Part shown: positions 53,723 through 63,950 of the stretch, piece by piece | How the letters are laid out: every line of letters starts with the position of its first letter | Position numbering within the stretch: position 1 is the first letter of the stretch | Source: Acanthosepion pharaonis | Lineage: Eukaryota; Mollusca; Cephalopoda; Sepiida; Sepiidae | Length of the DNA stretch: 64,000 nt | Direction of reading: 5' to 3' | Assembly: GCA_903632075.3 (NCBI GenBank) | Contig: CAHIKZ030005207.1 | Coordinates: 730,001-794,000 of the forward strand | Notes under the pieces: generated by a model | The model's database searches: none | What the model was told of the DNA's origin: nothing | What the model saw: the letters and a program-made list of their open reading frames with translations, nothing else | Position numbers and translations under genes: made by a program

Positions 53723-53803
<81 letters not shown>
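53721..53803. repeat. (CA)n-(TA)n-(GATA)n compound microsatellite
   Basis: About 8 CA, 20 TA and 7 GATA units in series. Confidence 0.95.
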
Positions 53804-53804
<1 letters not shown>

Positions 53805-53899
53805 TCTGGTAACTTGGCTTCAGTCAATTTCCTATCACCTCCCTGTGTCATTTTTATAATTATTTTCATGATAATTTTTTGGATGAGCTCTTTACTATG

Positions 53900-54195
53900 G
53901 TACCAAGACTTTTTGAATTTAAGCACAGTACTAGACTGTATCTTATCAGTTTACAGTTGAGCTGGTCAGATATAGCCATAAATTCTATGCTAACACTGCT
54001 CATTTGTGGAACTTCCTTCCCACTCCATGCTTTCCAGGTAACTTTAATCTCAAAAAATTTAAATGCAATGTCAAATGCTATTTACTGTCCTTTTGATTAC
54101 TCTTTTCTCTTCCTGTTCATTAGTAATTTTTCTGTTTTCTACTTCTTCCACATCCAGTAACCCTTGTGCCTTAGTCGTTTTACTGCCTTGCTTGA
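53900..54195 (+). pseudogene. LINE family B 3' end
   Basis: The plus strand reads THLWNFLPTPCFPGNFNL, then KKFKCNVKCYLLSF (frame-shifted from the 93-codon frame), and the shared pyrimidine-rich tail ending TTGAGGTGAAATTGATTAAG directly before (TA)n. Confidence 0.65.
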
Positions 54196-54210
54196 GGTGA
54201 AATTGATTAA

Positions 54211-54211
<1 letters not shown>

Positions 54212-54252
<41 letters not shown>
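54212..54252. repeat. (TA)n at a LINE 3' end
   Basis: About 20 TA units directly after the family B tail, suggesting that the LINE tail or its AT-rich target seeded the array. Confidence 0.9.
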
Positions 54253-54255
<3 letters not shown>

Positions 54256-54419
54256 CAATCAATAAAAACAGTGCAGAAGAAGCTACTATGCAAATCCTGT
54301 GGTTTTTGCTGTCTTTTCAAAATAGTGTGCTGGGAATATTTTCACACACTTAATGGAAAGCTTAAGTCAATCATAACACTGACTAAAAGCCAGCTGTAAA
54401 TGAATATGAACCTCATTGG

Positions 54420-55125
54420 ACAACCATCCTAATGAGCCATATGACAAAACCTTATCAGAATTCTGATGAATAAAGTGCACAGCAAAATTAAACCAGAAAT
54501 AAGAAAAGAACAGTGTAGGTTTGTTAAAGACACTGGAACAAGGAATGTGATATTTATGCTCCGAATAATATCAGAAACAGCAATGCAAAAGTAAAAGGAT
54601 GTCTACCTACATTTTATAGATTATACAAAAGCATTTGATAAAGAACTGTTGAAATTACGAGGTAACTTTGACATACTTGGGAAGGATATGAGAATAAAGG
54701 AACAAACTGACATACAGATTAGAAATTGAAGATACCAAAATCAAACAAGTACAATAATTTAAATATCTGAGAAGTGTTTTAACATAGGATGAAAATTATT
54801 ATGACACTGAAATCTGAAGGCACATTGAGATCGTAAAAGATGTATTCTAAAATCTAAGCAAAGTATTAAAAAATAAGAAAATTCTATAAGAAACAAAAAA
54901 GAATACTGAACTGTTATGCAATATCAGTCAACGTATGTAGCAGTGAATGCTGGAAAATCTTGCAGATGAAGAAGAGACTTGGGGCAACAGGAATGTGGTT
55001 CTATAGAAAGATGCTGAGGATACCATGGACTGAGCATGTGCACGACAACTGTGATTTGGAGAAAATAGAAACAAAAAGGATACTTAAACTTAACATCAGA
55101 AAGACAGAGTAGAAATTTCTACAGC
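54420..55125 (+). pseudogene. LINE family A, RT to C-terminus with internal deletion
   Basis: The plus strand reads ILMNKVHSKIKPEIRKEQCR, FVKDTGTRNVIFMLRIISET, KDVYLHFIDYTKAFDKELLK (RT motif A, catalytic Asp present), then jumps past the YADD region (RLEIEDTKIKQVQ-like), and resumes with LNCYAISV, SECWKI, GMWFYRKMLRIPWTEHV and IETKRILKLNIRKT. About 350 bp of RT palm is deleted and frames are broken. It ends in (TA)n at 55124. Confidence 0.8.

Positions 55126-55152
<27 letters not shown>
55124..55152. repeat. (TA)n microsatellite
   Basis: About 14 TA units; another array at 55265-55292 borders the next palindrome. Confidence 0.9.
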
Positions 55153-55157
<5 letters not shown>

Positions 55158-55261
55158 TATTAAATAGCTGCTAGATGAAAATATACTATTTAAAAACAGA
55201 GAAATCTAATCAAACACATGTATCCACTGAATAAAGTATATATAGTAATTATATACATATA

Positions 55262-55290
<29 letters not shown>

Positions 55291-55296
<6 letters not shown>

Positions 55297-55503
55297 TAAG
55301 AATATCAAACACCTAAAATCCCATAGGCAATAATTTTTATTTCATGAGAACCCTACAAACAGCAACTCCCAATCTTCAAGAACTACAAACAAATTTGGAT
55401 TTGTTTGTAGGTCTTGAAAATTGAGAGTTACTGTTTGTAGAGCTCTCATGAAATAAAAATTATTGCCTATGGATTTTAAGTGTTTGATATTCTTTAATTA
55501 ATA
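55291..55503 (-). mobile_element. 213 bp near-perfect palindrome (family viii)
   Basis: Arms of ~100 bp (55291-55390 and 55400-55503) are inverted copies with about ten differences (TTAATTAAGAATATCAAACA outer end; AATAATTTTTATTTCATGAG internal), with almost no loop. Each arm contains, on the relevant strand, CUUGAAGA, a GGGAG..CUCUC-type stem and GAAAU, a possible degenerate hammerhead with one extra U. No TSD was resolved because the left edge is in (TA)n. Confidence 0.65.
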
Positions 55504-55589
55504 ATAATTTTGCTCTGTTTTTGGACAGAGAGCTCTCCTCGGATCTATATCCTCCTGGAAATTCCATACAGATTACCATATTGTATCAT

Positions 55590-55591
<2 letters not shown>

Positions 55592-55637
<46 letters not shown>
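55592..55637. repeat. (TA)n microsatellite
   Basis: About 23 TA units. Confidence 0.95.
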
Positions 55638-55642
<5 letters not shown>

Positions 55643-55689
55643 AATTGGTATTAAATACAGCAACACATTGATAGGAGAAAGATTAAAAA

Positions 55690-55760
55690 AGAAATGTTTA
55701 CAATATAACATGTTTCCCTTTTATGAAAGCTTCATCAGAGAAAGATATGGAGAAGAAAGA
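55690..55760 (-). ncRNA. Hammerhead-like motif in a Penelope-like 3' repeat (family iv)
   Basis: Minus strand: CUGAUGA (55732-55738), extra A, stem II CUUU-CAUA-AAAG, GAAAC (55712-55716), palindromic ACAUGU as stem III, U as H17. Stem I is weak. It lies ~300 bp downstream, on the same strand, of the GIY-YIG remnant, where a Penelope-like element would carry its pseudo-LTR ribozyme. The same core, with a perfect 5 bp stem II, is at 61.3 kb. Confidence 0.6.
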
Positions 55761-56029
55761 AATTGTGCTATTTTTATTTTTGTATTGTTTGATTTTCATT
55801 AGTTAACCAGGATTCACATGCATTTGATTTGTTAAACAATGTTAGTGCAATTTATGGCATTCCAAATTCAAGGAGAGACAATGCATACTTTCAAAGCTCC
55901 AAAAATTAACAGATTCCAGTTACTGTAAAAATGTAAATATCACTTTATGTATATACATATATCATAATCCTAGATTGTCTATTTGTGATTCAGATGATAA
56001 TATATATTCATAAGTGTGTGCATGTTTGT

Positions 56030-56335
56030 GTTGAGTAGACATCATGTTTGGTAATGCTGATTAGGAAATGTTTTTATGTAAACCCCATTTGTTTTAGATT
56101 CTTTAAGAATGTTTTCAAAAAAGGTTGGTGTTATGATGCTTGTGATGTGTGTTTATAGTTGGTAAAGCATTTATCAAAACTCCCTTGAGTTATGTTCTTT
56201 TTAATTTGGGTGGTACTTTTAAATTTAAATTGATGGTCAATCTTGTTCCTGTGTATTACAAGTGAGTTTAACAGATTGTCCAAACATAGATCCCTTTTAT
56301 GCTCATAGATACAGGCTTTTAGATTCAAAGAAATA
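56030..56335 (-). pseudogene. Penelope-like element, GIY-YIG endonuclease remnant
   Basis: The minus-strand frame reads LNLKACIYEHKRDLCLDNLL, NSLVIHRNKIDHQFKFK and STTQIKKNITQGSFDKCF. This fits the R...R..EH......N....HR...H..(D/N)F.(F) segment of the GIY-YIG endonuclease domain at the C-terminus of Penelope-like retroelements. The GIY and YIG motifs themselves and the whole reverse transcriptase are absent: the fragment is cut by (TA)n at 56341. Frameshifts appear after about 65 codons. It is assigned to Penelope by motif and by the neighbouring hammerhead; a search would settle it. Confidence 0.6.
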
Positions 56336-56340
56336 TATGT

Positions 56341-56367
56341 CTATATATATATATATATATATATATT
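56341..56367. repeat. (TA)n microsatellite
   Basis: About 13 TA units where the Penelope-like fragment is truncated. Confidence 0.9.
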
Positions 56368-57535
56368 TGAAAAAATTTTCTACCACAGAATTTAAATATT
56401 GTCTTAAAAATGACAGATTGCAATGTTTTTTCCTTTAAAAGGAACCTTTTCTTTTCAATACTTCTCCAGAAAGATTTGTTGTAAAAAATCTTCATTAACT
56501 GATTTGTGCAGGCAGAAGGAGAATTTTCTTCATTCTCTGTGTTTCATGGGGTGAGGTCATAATTACAATTTTTTTCTGTTTTATACTCAATAGCTTCTTA
56601 TTTACATCAATTTATTGTTTTAGTAATGAATTTATTTTCATTGTGGCTCCTTACTTTCCCGACATCCACTTTTTCCGTTTCAACATTTATGATTATTTTT
56701 TAGTTTGTTTGTTTTTTCACAGCTTCTATCTGCAGAAGTGTTGGATGAAAAAAGCTTCCTTTTAAAGAAAAAGAATGCACTCCATCATTTTTAAAACAAT
56801 ATATATATATATATATATTCAACACTATCATTTGATAAGACACCAGAAATGTTGAAACAAAATGGCTATTTTTGTAGTGATTTTATAACATTTATGTTAT
56901 AATTTTCGAATAAATAATTATATATATAACCTGATGATGTATGTGTTATATAAAATTTTTAGTTGCAACTTGAAGTTATTTGTTTTGTCAATTTGTTGAT
57001 ATTAAATGCTCTTTCCATACAGATTACTTTTCAATAATATTTATTGAATATTGAATTTATTCAAATATATATATATATATTTTCTAGGGTTGCACCAGTT
57101 AATTGGCTGATAATCACTAATTTAATTACTCTCAATAAAGATTGATGAAAAAAAATGTAAAACTATCTGAATATTGTTTAAATTCATTATATTACTATGT
57201 CTAAAGTAAATGATGATTCTTTGACCATTGACAGAATTTTGTGATGTAATGAAAGAAGATGACTGAATATCAAAACTAATTAAAAAAAAAACAATCAGTA
57301 AATACTAAAGTCATTAATAGCCTTTTATTAACTGATTAATTGGCTTGACTCTAATATATATACCTTGCCATTTTTTATTATGCAGGTCAATATTTTCACA
57401 ATAAAATTGATATTATCCAGTCAATGTTTTTAAGATTTTTGCAATAGAATTATATGATAAAAATTTCAGCATATAATATTTATTTTCATGAAAAATATTT
57501 ACAGTAACTTATTTGGTGGTCTATGTTTTTATTAT
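56368..57535. other. No recognised gene; short (TA)n runs
   Basis: (TA)n at ~56800-56820 and 57062-57080. A CCTGATGATGTATG stretch (~56929) resembles half of a hammerhead core without GAAA. Otherwise unassigned AT-rich DNA. Confidence 0.5.
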
Positions 57536-58085
57536 CTCTACATATATAAAGGGCATTTGTTTGTATGTGCATCTGGTTAAAACTAAAAAACTACAATAGT
57601 TCATGACAAATATGTATACAGATTCATTATCACCCAAGCCAGCCTTTTTTTTTTTTAAATTATCATCATATGATTTGTATTTACAAAGATATTTTGAAAT
57701 TCAAATGCATTCAGAATTCTCAGAATAAAAAAGTAAAAATGAAGGGTAAAAATTCTTATTCCAGATTAGGATTACCATTCATTTTAACTGTTTTATTCTG
57801 CTAAATGCAAAACATGTATGCATTTTTAAAATTCCTGTTCTCTTGAATTTATTTTCACATCTATAGTAAATAAAAGCATAACTTTAAAAATGAATATTAA
57901 AACAACAAAGTAAATTTAAAAGAAGACTATTAAATAGAATTATTTGAACAAATGTTTAATATTTATTTATTCAAATATTTGTGTGTGTGTCCAGCTACCA
58001 AATTAAATATACAGACTCAGTATCACCTTAAAGAGCAGTTATCTGTGTGTGTATTATTGACTAATTAATATTTTCACCCATCTTA
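57536..58085. repeat. Two diverged copies of a possible Helitron-like end
   Basis: TCTCTACATATATAAAGGGC followed by ATTTGTTTGTATGTGC at 57536, with TATACAGATTCATTATCACC at ~57615, recurs loosely as TTTGTGTGTGTGTCCAGC and TACAGACTCAGTATCACC at ~57978-58026. The opening resembles 5' ends of some animal Helitrons, but I see no 3' hairpin-CTRR. Tentative. Confidence 0.3.
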
Positions 58086-58159
58086 TGGAAAATAACCTTT
58101 TATTCTAGCTTTAAAAAATAAACTTGGTTTCAAAATTAAATTGCTCTTATTTAACCACA

Positions 58160-58345
58160 GTAGATGCCAGTTTTCACCCAGCAGTTCCTGTTAACTATGA
58201 TCTTCTAAAATTTAAGTGCAGTGTCAATCACCATGTCTGTCTTTTTGAAACCTGTTCTTTTATTGTCCTTTCTCCACCCTAACGTTTTTGCATTCTATTT
58301 TATACTCAGTAACTCCTTGCATCTTACTGCAATGAGTCATAATCT
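58160..58345 (+). pseudogene. LINE family B 3' tail
   Basis: PVNYDLLKFKCSVNHHVC, then the shared tail (TCTTTTATTGTCCTTTCTCC, CTCAGTAACTCCTTGCATCT). Confidence 0.6.
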
Positions 58346-58564
58346 TTGATTTCTCATTAAAAAAAAACAAACTTTTGAATAAGAAGTTCAGAAATTATGA
58401 CTTGTTGCATACACACTAAAAAGTTCCTCTTGAGTTCATATGAACCAGGATGAAAAGAAAGTATGTACATTTTATTTAACACCCCCATCAATACATCTCT
58501 AATACCCTTGTTTTTCACCCTCTTCTATCACACTTCACATTGTGCATTTATTTAATTTTAAATA

Positions 58565-58610
58565 AATCAACTGAAGATACCAAAAAGTTGAAACCAACGT
58601 AGCAGAATTG
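58565..58610 (+). ncRNA. Hammerhead-like core (family ix)
   Basis: CUGAAGA (58572-58578), extra U, ACC-AAAAA-GUU as a weak stem II, GAAAC (58591-58595), then AC-CAAC-GU and A (H17). The core is complete; stems I and II are weak. Confidence 0.4.
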
Positions 58611-58767
58611 GCTGATCTCCTAATTTTTTATACTTAAAAGATATACATATTAAATTTTTATATGTATATTGAGCACTTTTTAATACTACTGTTTCCCAGT
58701 CCAACTCAACTCTGACCATTAACTTTTTTATTATATATATATATATATAGTTTTAAGGTGTGCTTTA

Positions 58768-58953
58768 TTTATTGGATAAAGTGCTCAATATCAGGGATAA
58801 AGCGGATGTAAATATAAATATAAAAGTGGACATTGAAGTCAACCCTCAGAGGCAACAGGATGTTTCATGCTAGATATAATCATCAGGCCACCTGACAATT
58901 GCGTCCAGCATGAAACAGCCTGTTGCCTCTGAATGTTGATTTCAATGTTCCCT

Positions 58954-58960
<7 letters not shown>
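58768..58960 (-). mobile_element. Inverted-repeat element with hammerhead (family v)
   Basis: Arms at ~58795-58870 and 58905-58960 are inverted copies (TGTAAATATAAATATAAAAG; GAGGCAACAGG and CCTGTTGCCTC). On the minus strand: GGC, CUGAUGA (58880-58886), GAAAC (58862-58866), stem III ACA-UCC-UGU, U, then GCC pairing with the GGC before the core (3 bp plus two more after a mismatch). Stem II is poor. The other arm has GAAAC and the same stem III but CUGACAA. (TA)n lies on both sides. Confidence 0.6.

Positions 58961-58988
<28 letters not shown>
58960..58988. repeat. (TA)n microsatellite
   Basis: About 14 TA units at the right end of the family v element. Confidence 0.9.
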
Positions 58989-58991
<3 letters not shown>

Positions 58992-59084
58992 TAATGCATC
59001 TATCAGTTATTATGAAGGGGTATATGCAATATCTTTAGGAGAGAAGTGATTTTCTCTTTTTATACCGATAGATCACTGAATAAA

Positions 59085-59720
59085 AGGTCCAAAGGCCATT
59101 CAAGGGTTACTGAATGATATTATATGGGAGGGTGATAGGAGAAGTAAGAGAGAACTATGAGGATGAGCAGGATAGATATTGGTTAACTCTAGACATTAAG
59201 AGATAAAGACTGTAGTTTTCAGGGAACCATTCTCTTGGGAGTTTGCTCCACAAAGTAACAACTCAGGGGAAAAAGCTGTCTGAGTGGAACTTGCTTTTTA
59301 TCAAAGGGATTGGGAATGTTTTGCCACCATGAAAATGGCATGGCAGGTATAGCAGTGAAGATCTGAGTGGGTAGCACTAAGGAATGCAACTCATCCAAAC
59401 ATCTTCCATAGTAATAGCAATATAGTAGTGAAAGGCAGGCAGTGTGTTATCTGTGGAATAAAGATTGCAGGATGGAGAATAATTCATCACCCACAAGGCC
59501 GTGTAAGGTCTTTTGAACTCTGTCAAGGCTGGACAGAGAGAATCAGACAGCACCAGCCCAGACAAGGCAGCAATATTCCATTTTTGGTCTGATCTGATTC
59601 TTATAAAGATAGAATATAGTAGGAGTTAGGTATTTTCTGGATTGATAAAATGAACTGCAACTTTTCCAATGTTACATATATATGCATAACATTTGAGATT
59701 GGGAGTGAGTCTTAGCTATA
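59085..59720 (-). pseudogene. LINE family B, RT C-terminus to 3' end
   Basis: On the minus strand: AAVWAGAVWFSLSSLDRVQK, TLHGLVGDELFSILQSLFHR, TACLSLLYCYYYGRCLDELH, SLVPPTQIFTA, then IPNPFDKKQVPLRQLFP and LSCYFVEQTPKRMVP and family tail. The most extended family B copy, including the L..VQ...L..SL.HR...L...Y.YY.GRC segment, in mostly one frame; a few stops. RT catalytic motifs are not included. Confidence 0.75.
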
Positions 59721-60096
59721 GTAGGCATTCAAGACAAGGAACTTTTTTGATGGTATGCCCACTCATCAGGATTGGTACATGGTTAGTGTCTGCTTGATGG
59801 TGATGATCGTGGCTCTCTCGAGATTCTTTTTCTTTATTATCTGTGAATTTCTGTGACTTCTTGGAAAAGATAACAGAGTGGTGTTCCATTGTCTCACCTA
59901 TATTTTTAAATTCAGTGTAGTCCTGCCCAAGGCTAGAGAACCCAGTCTACCCTGTTATTTAATCCATAATATGTTGGAAGAAAGTTATTTGTACAAAAGT
60001 GAATGAACTAAACTCAGAGTTTGAACTCAGCTTCTTGGTTTCACTTTCTGTCCTGCTGTCATGTTATTTGCACATCCCCATGTCATATTAGGAATT

Positions 60097-60099
<3 letters not shown>

Positions 60100-60132
<33 letters not shown>

Positions 60133-60262
60133 CTAGAATTATAACATGAGACAACTGTATATACAGAATTATATAACATTTAATATAATCTCTAATAAAT
60201 TCAAATATTAGGACTTTAAAAACAGATATTCTAAACGTATATATATGTGTGTGTGTGTATGT
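60100..60262. repeat. (GT)n microsatellites
   Basis: (GT)n at 60101-60128 and 60246-60266 with a TATATAT lead-in. The 81-codon minus-strand frame there contains THTHTHT and is an artefact. Confidence 0.9.
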
Positions 60263-60359
60263 GTGTACAAATATATTAAAATGAAAGTAGAAGACAGGCA
60301 AGAATAAGCAAAACAGGGATAACTGGTTATTTCTCCTCACTCTTCAGAGCTCAATCAAA

Positions 60360-61075
60360 GACTATAAGTATGTGCACAACTACTAAAAAAGAGGAGAGAA
60401 AAATAATACTATGATGGAATTGGCTGTATAGATCACAAACAGAATACATTTAGTACCGGCAACCATTTATTCTGCATACAGAGAGAAGGCTGTTTAGACT
60501 TTATATAGATAGAGTCTGAAGCACTTTCAAATGGTAATCTGAATGTGCTTTGCTGATTATGGTGAAAGAATCCCTGGTAAAAGATGAGGGACAAATTGGA
60601 CTAATTATTACATGTTTTGCAATTGTAGAGCTGGAAGTATTAACAAGCATATACAAATTTTCATACTGTCCTCTGTAGATCTTAGCTAGTACACATTGAT
60701 TAACTCTCTACTCCAACCTCTAATTAGTTCTGTCAATATATTCAGCATCACACTAACATTTAAAATCTGAAATCACTGATTGGGTGAAGGCAGAACATCT
60801 TTACAAATGGATTTCAACATAGATTGGGAAGTGAAAACAAACAGCGAATTGGCAGAAAAAACTGCAGACTTTAAGAGATTTCCCTAAAAAATCTAATACT
60901 AAGCTCACCAATCTGCACTAATAAAATTTGTCCCCTCTCCTAACTCCAGATTATTTAAATTAAAATATTTTGGATGAAATTTTCTGTTCAAATATAAGAT
61001 ACTGGGCAAATTTTTCATTTGTCTATCACTGGGATTAACTGTTTTATATTTTGAGAATCTTTTTGTAAGTTATAA
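60360..61075. other. No recognised feature
   Basis: Mixed AT-rich DNA without family match. Confidence 0.5.
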
Positions 61076-61079
61076 TAAG

Positions 61080-61630
61080 AGAAATAAAATGAAGATTTAA
61101 GTAATAATACAAATAATAATTAGAGTAATAAGTAATAATAAGAGTAATGGGAAATAATAATACAAATAATGATAAGTAATAATATGAGTATTGGTAAGTA
61201 ATAATGAGATGGGATCAAATGCAAATCAAATATTGATCAGAATCTGACAGAATGATAGGATAACAAATAGGAAATGTCTATCAATCTAACATGTTTCACT
61301 TTTATTAAAGTTTCATCAGAAAATAAGATAAAGATAAGCTTTAATAAAAGTGAAACATGTTAGATTGATAAACATTTGTAAGTAATAATATAAAGAGTAA
61401 TAAGAGTAATAACTTAGAAGTAGTAATAAAAATTTAATAAGAGTAATAATAATAAGTAATAACAAGAGCATTAATATAATAAGACTAATGGTAAATAACA
61501 GTGTAATCAATAATGCTTTTCCATTATAAGTAATAATAAGGATAATAATGTAAGTAATAATGAGAGTAATAATATGAGTTATAATAAGCATAATAAGAAT
61601 AAATAATGAAAGTAATAATAAAAATAAAAA
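61080..61630. repeat. Degenerate (TAATAA/GTAATAA)n array
   Basis: AGTAATAATA-type units occupy 61095-61205 and 61378-61625, split by the hammerhead-bearing hairpin. The 108-codon minus-strand frame is built from this repeat (LLLLL, ITLI). Confidence 0.85.
61275..61376 (-). mobile_element. Hairpin with intact hammerhead core (family iv)
   Basis: ATCAATCTAACATGTTTCAC (left) is repeated inverted as GTGAAACATGTTAGATTGAT (right), arms ~35-45 bp. Minus strand: CUGAUGA, A, ACUUU-AAUA-AAAGU (5 bp stem II), GAAAC, palindromic ACAUGU, U. Flanks UAUCUUAUUUU and AGAUUGAUA can pair 3 + 3 bp (with G:U) as stem I. The right copy lacks CUGAUGA. The core is fully conserved. Confidence 0.65.
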
Positions 61631-61639
61631 TGGAAGTTT

Positions 61640-62865
61640 CAAAATAGTTGGTTTTTTTTTTTTGCTTTGTTAGGTTTTATTTTTTCCATATATTTTACCT
61701 CCACATTTTTGGCTTGTTTGTTTATTTTTGTTGGGGTAGGGGAATACCAAAATTGACTTTGGGCAAAGATAGCTGAACTTCATCTTAGGCAGACATACAA
61801 ACATTTTCTCTCTTTCATACGTTTCCAAGTATTTTCCTCTTTTTTTTTTTATTTTTTTGGCTGAAAAATTTTGTTTTTGTTTTACCCCAGTTTCAACATT
61901 GCTCCCTTTGGTCTTTTCTATAACTATTTATAAAATCCGCTTTGTGTCTTGTTTGCCTTTTCCTTCAGGGAACCATAAGTTTTGTTTACACTTGAGCTAA
62001 TTTTTCTTTGTAGCTATAATGACTGGCAAAAGTTTGCAAAATCCATCCACATAGGACTAAAAATTTACAATAAGGCCAGAAACAAAAAATATCAAAGCAG
62101 TTTTTCTTATATTTTTAGATTTTTTTCATTTTTATTTTCTGTGTATGTGAGTGAGTTTTAAAGATTAGGTATATTTGACTCTTCTTGTGGTCAAGAAAGA
62201 ATTTTCATCCTTAAAGTTTATTCAATTGAAATCAGAAAGTATATTGCAACCAATACAGGGTTAGTGAAAATTATGTTAACAAGTTAAATTATCTTACACA
62301 TATGATTTATGTTTTATAAATAAACGATTTCTATCATTTAAGTGTTAATATAATTTTGATTAACCCTTTATAAGTTCTATATTAGAGTTGGGTGAGGAGG
62401 TTAAAATGAACAATTGATTTACCGACATGAAGACAATGAATGATGTTAATGACAAGGAAACACATGAATAATTTTAACAATATACGATACAGAATTTATT
62501 CACAAATTTACATGCTTGAAGTAATGTCAGTAGTTCTTTAGTCCATTAATATCTGTAATTTTAACATCATGAAGAGGAAATGTTTCTACAACAGATTAAA
62601 TGATCTGACACAAAATAGCGTCCTAGGTATGACGATAAACTGTATCTGCATTCTGGGTAAGGTGATAAACTACGTCCAACAGCAAGGCCTTTGATCACGG
62701 TGGTAGCACCTGTTAGGGTCCCAACTATGGGCAAATAGTTAACCCCACAACCTGACTCAAAATACTATGAAAGTGCAAAAATAGATTTTAATACCAGAAA
62801 TACTTTAAAAAAAAATTAGTATCAGCAATAAATATTTGAAAAAAGAAAATATTACCAGAAATAAA
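61640..62865. other. No recognised feature
   Basis: T- and A-rich DNA. A more balanced patch at 62610-62760 (AAGGCCTTTGATCACGG, AGCACCTGTTAGGGTCCC) may be an old repeat, but nothing in the window matches it. Confidence 0.45.
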
Positions 62866-62867
62866 AA

Positions 62868-63060
62868 TCTCGTCAGTATTAAATAACCCATTGTGGTTAA
62901 TATGCCACAAAACAAAACAAACCAAACTATACATTTTTGAAAAAAATATTACCAGCTATACTTTTTTGAAAAAAAAAGGAAATTTTGTGGGCATTAAATA
63001 ACCCATTGTGGTTGATATGCCGTGAAACAAATCAAAACAAACCAAACCAAACCTGACACA
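62868..63060. repeat. Direct duplication (~118 bp period)
   Basis: ATTAAATAACCCATTGTGGT..ATATGCC (62878 onward) recurs at 62996 onward, each followed by an AAACAAA..CAAACCAAAC run. Two copies only. Confidence 0.75.
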
Positions 63061-63794
63061 AAATAATATTAAAAAATGTTTAAGACAAAGGTAAGAGATT
63101 TCATTGTTCACAGAATGGATATATGGTTGCATACATTTAAAAGTAGATGAAGATAGTTTAAAATACTTAGCTTTCTTGGATTGTTGAAAGAAAATTCTTT
63201 GAAGTGCCATAATTGGTGAATAATTTTACATTGGCAAGAACTTTAACACAGTTTGCATGGAACTGAAACAAAAACTTTTCACATGACTTCAGAACCTCTT
63301 CTCTTATTAATTTAATTTTTCTCTTTATTTTATATCAAAAAGAATTTTGCATAGGCTTTCTACTTTCTTTTCTTTCTTGGCCTACTGACTAATTTCTGTG
63401 ATGGCAAGGTTTTCATTGGTCCAAAAACAATTTCACATAGGCTCGCAAATTCCTTTCTTTCTTTTTCTTCAGTCCTTCAAATTTGAAGGGAGTGGGTGTG
63501 AAGGGAGTTATTATTATTTTGTACTTACTACAATTCATTACTTTTTTTTTATTTAAGGTAGTAGTATTATAATTTCTGATATTATTTCTCATTTTTTTTT
63601 CAGTAGAAATCCATCTTATATGCCAGACTATGAAAAACTGTGACATGTCTTTGAAATTTAGTAGCAGCATACTGAGTATTGTATTTAACTTGGTTGGAAT
63701 GATACAGAATAATTAATCTACTTCAATAACACAAATAAAGAAAATGTTTTTTTTACATTAAATAGAGATTTGTCCATTTCATGGATTTATAAGA
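63061..63794. other. No recognised feature
   Basis: AT-rich. The 84 and 85 codon minus-strand frames have no recognised motif and ordinary composition. Confidence 0.45.
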
Positions 63795-63950
63795 AGTCTT
63801 AAGAAAAATGGAAACAAAATTGAAAATTATAATCAGAATTAGAAAGCAATTTCTTGGTCACATAATAAAAAAGGAGGGCTTGGAGAATTTGATACTCACA
63901 GGATATATTGAAGGCAAAAGGAACAGTGGGGGCAGCAGACCACCTACATG
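63795..63950 (+). pseudogene. LINE family A 3' part
   Basis: The plus strand reads KKMETKLKIIIRIRKQFLGH, IIKKEGLENLILTGYIEGKR and NSGGSRPPT, stop. A clean, mostly one-frame stretch of the family A C-terminus; it diverges near 63945, before the usual end. Confidence 0.7.

Noticed and set aside
56925..56985. CCTGATGATGTATG as another hammerhead
   Set aside because: No GAAA or stem II partner within range.
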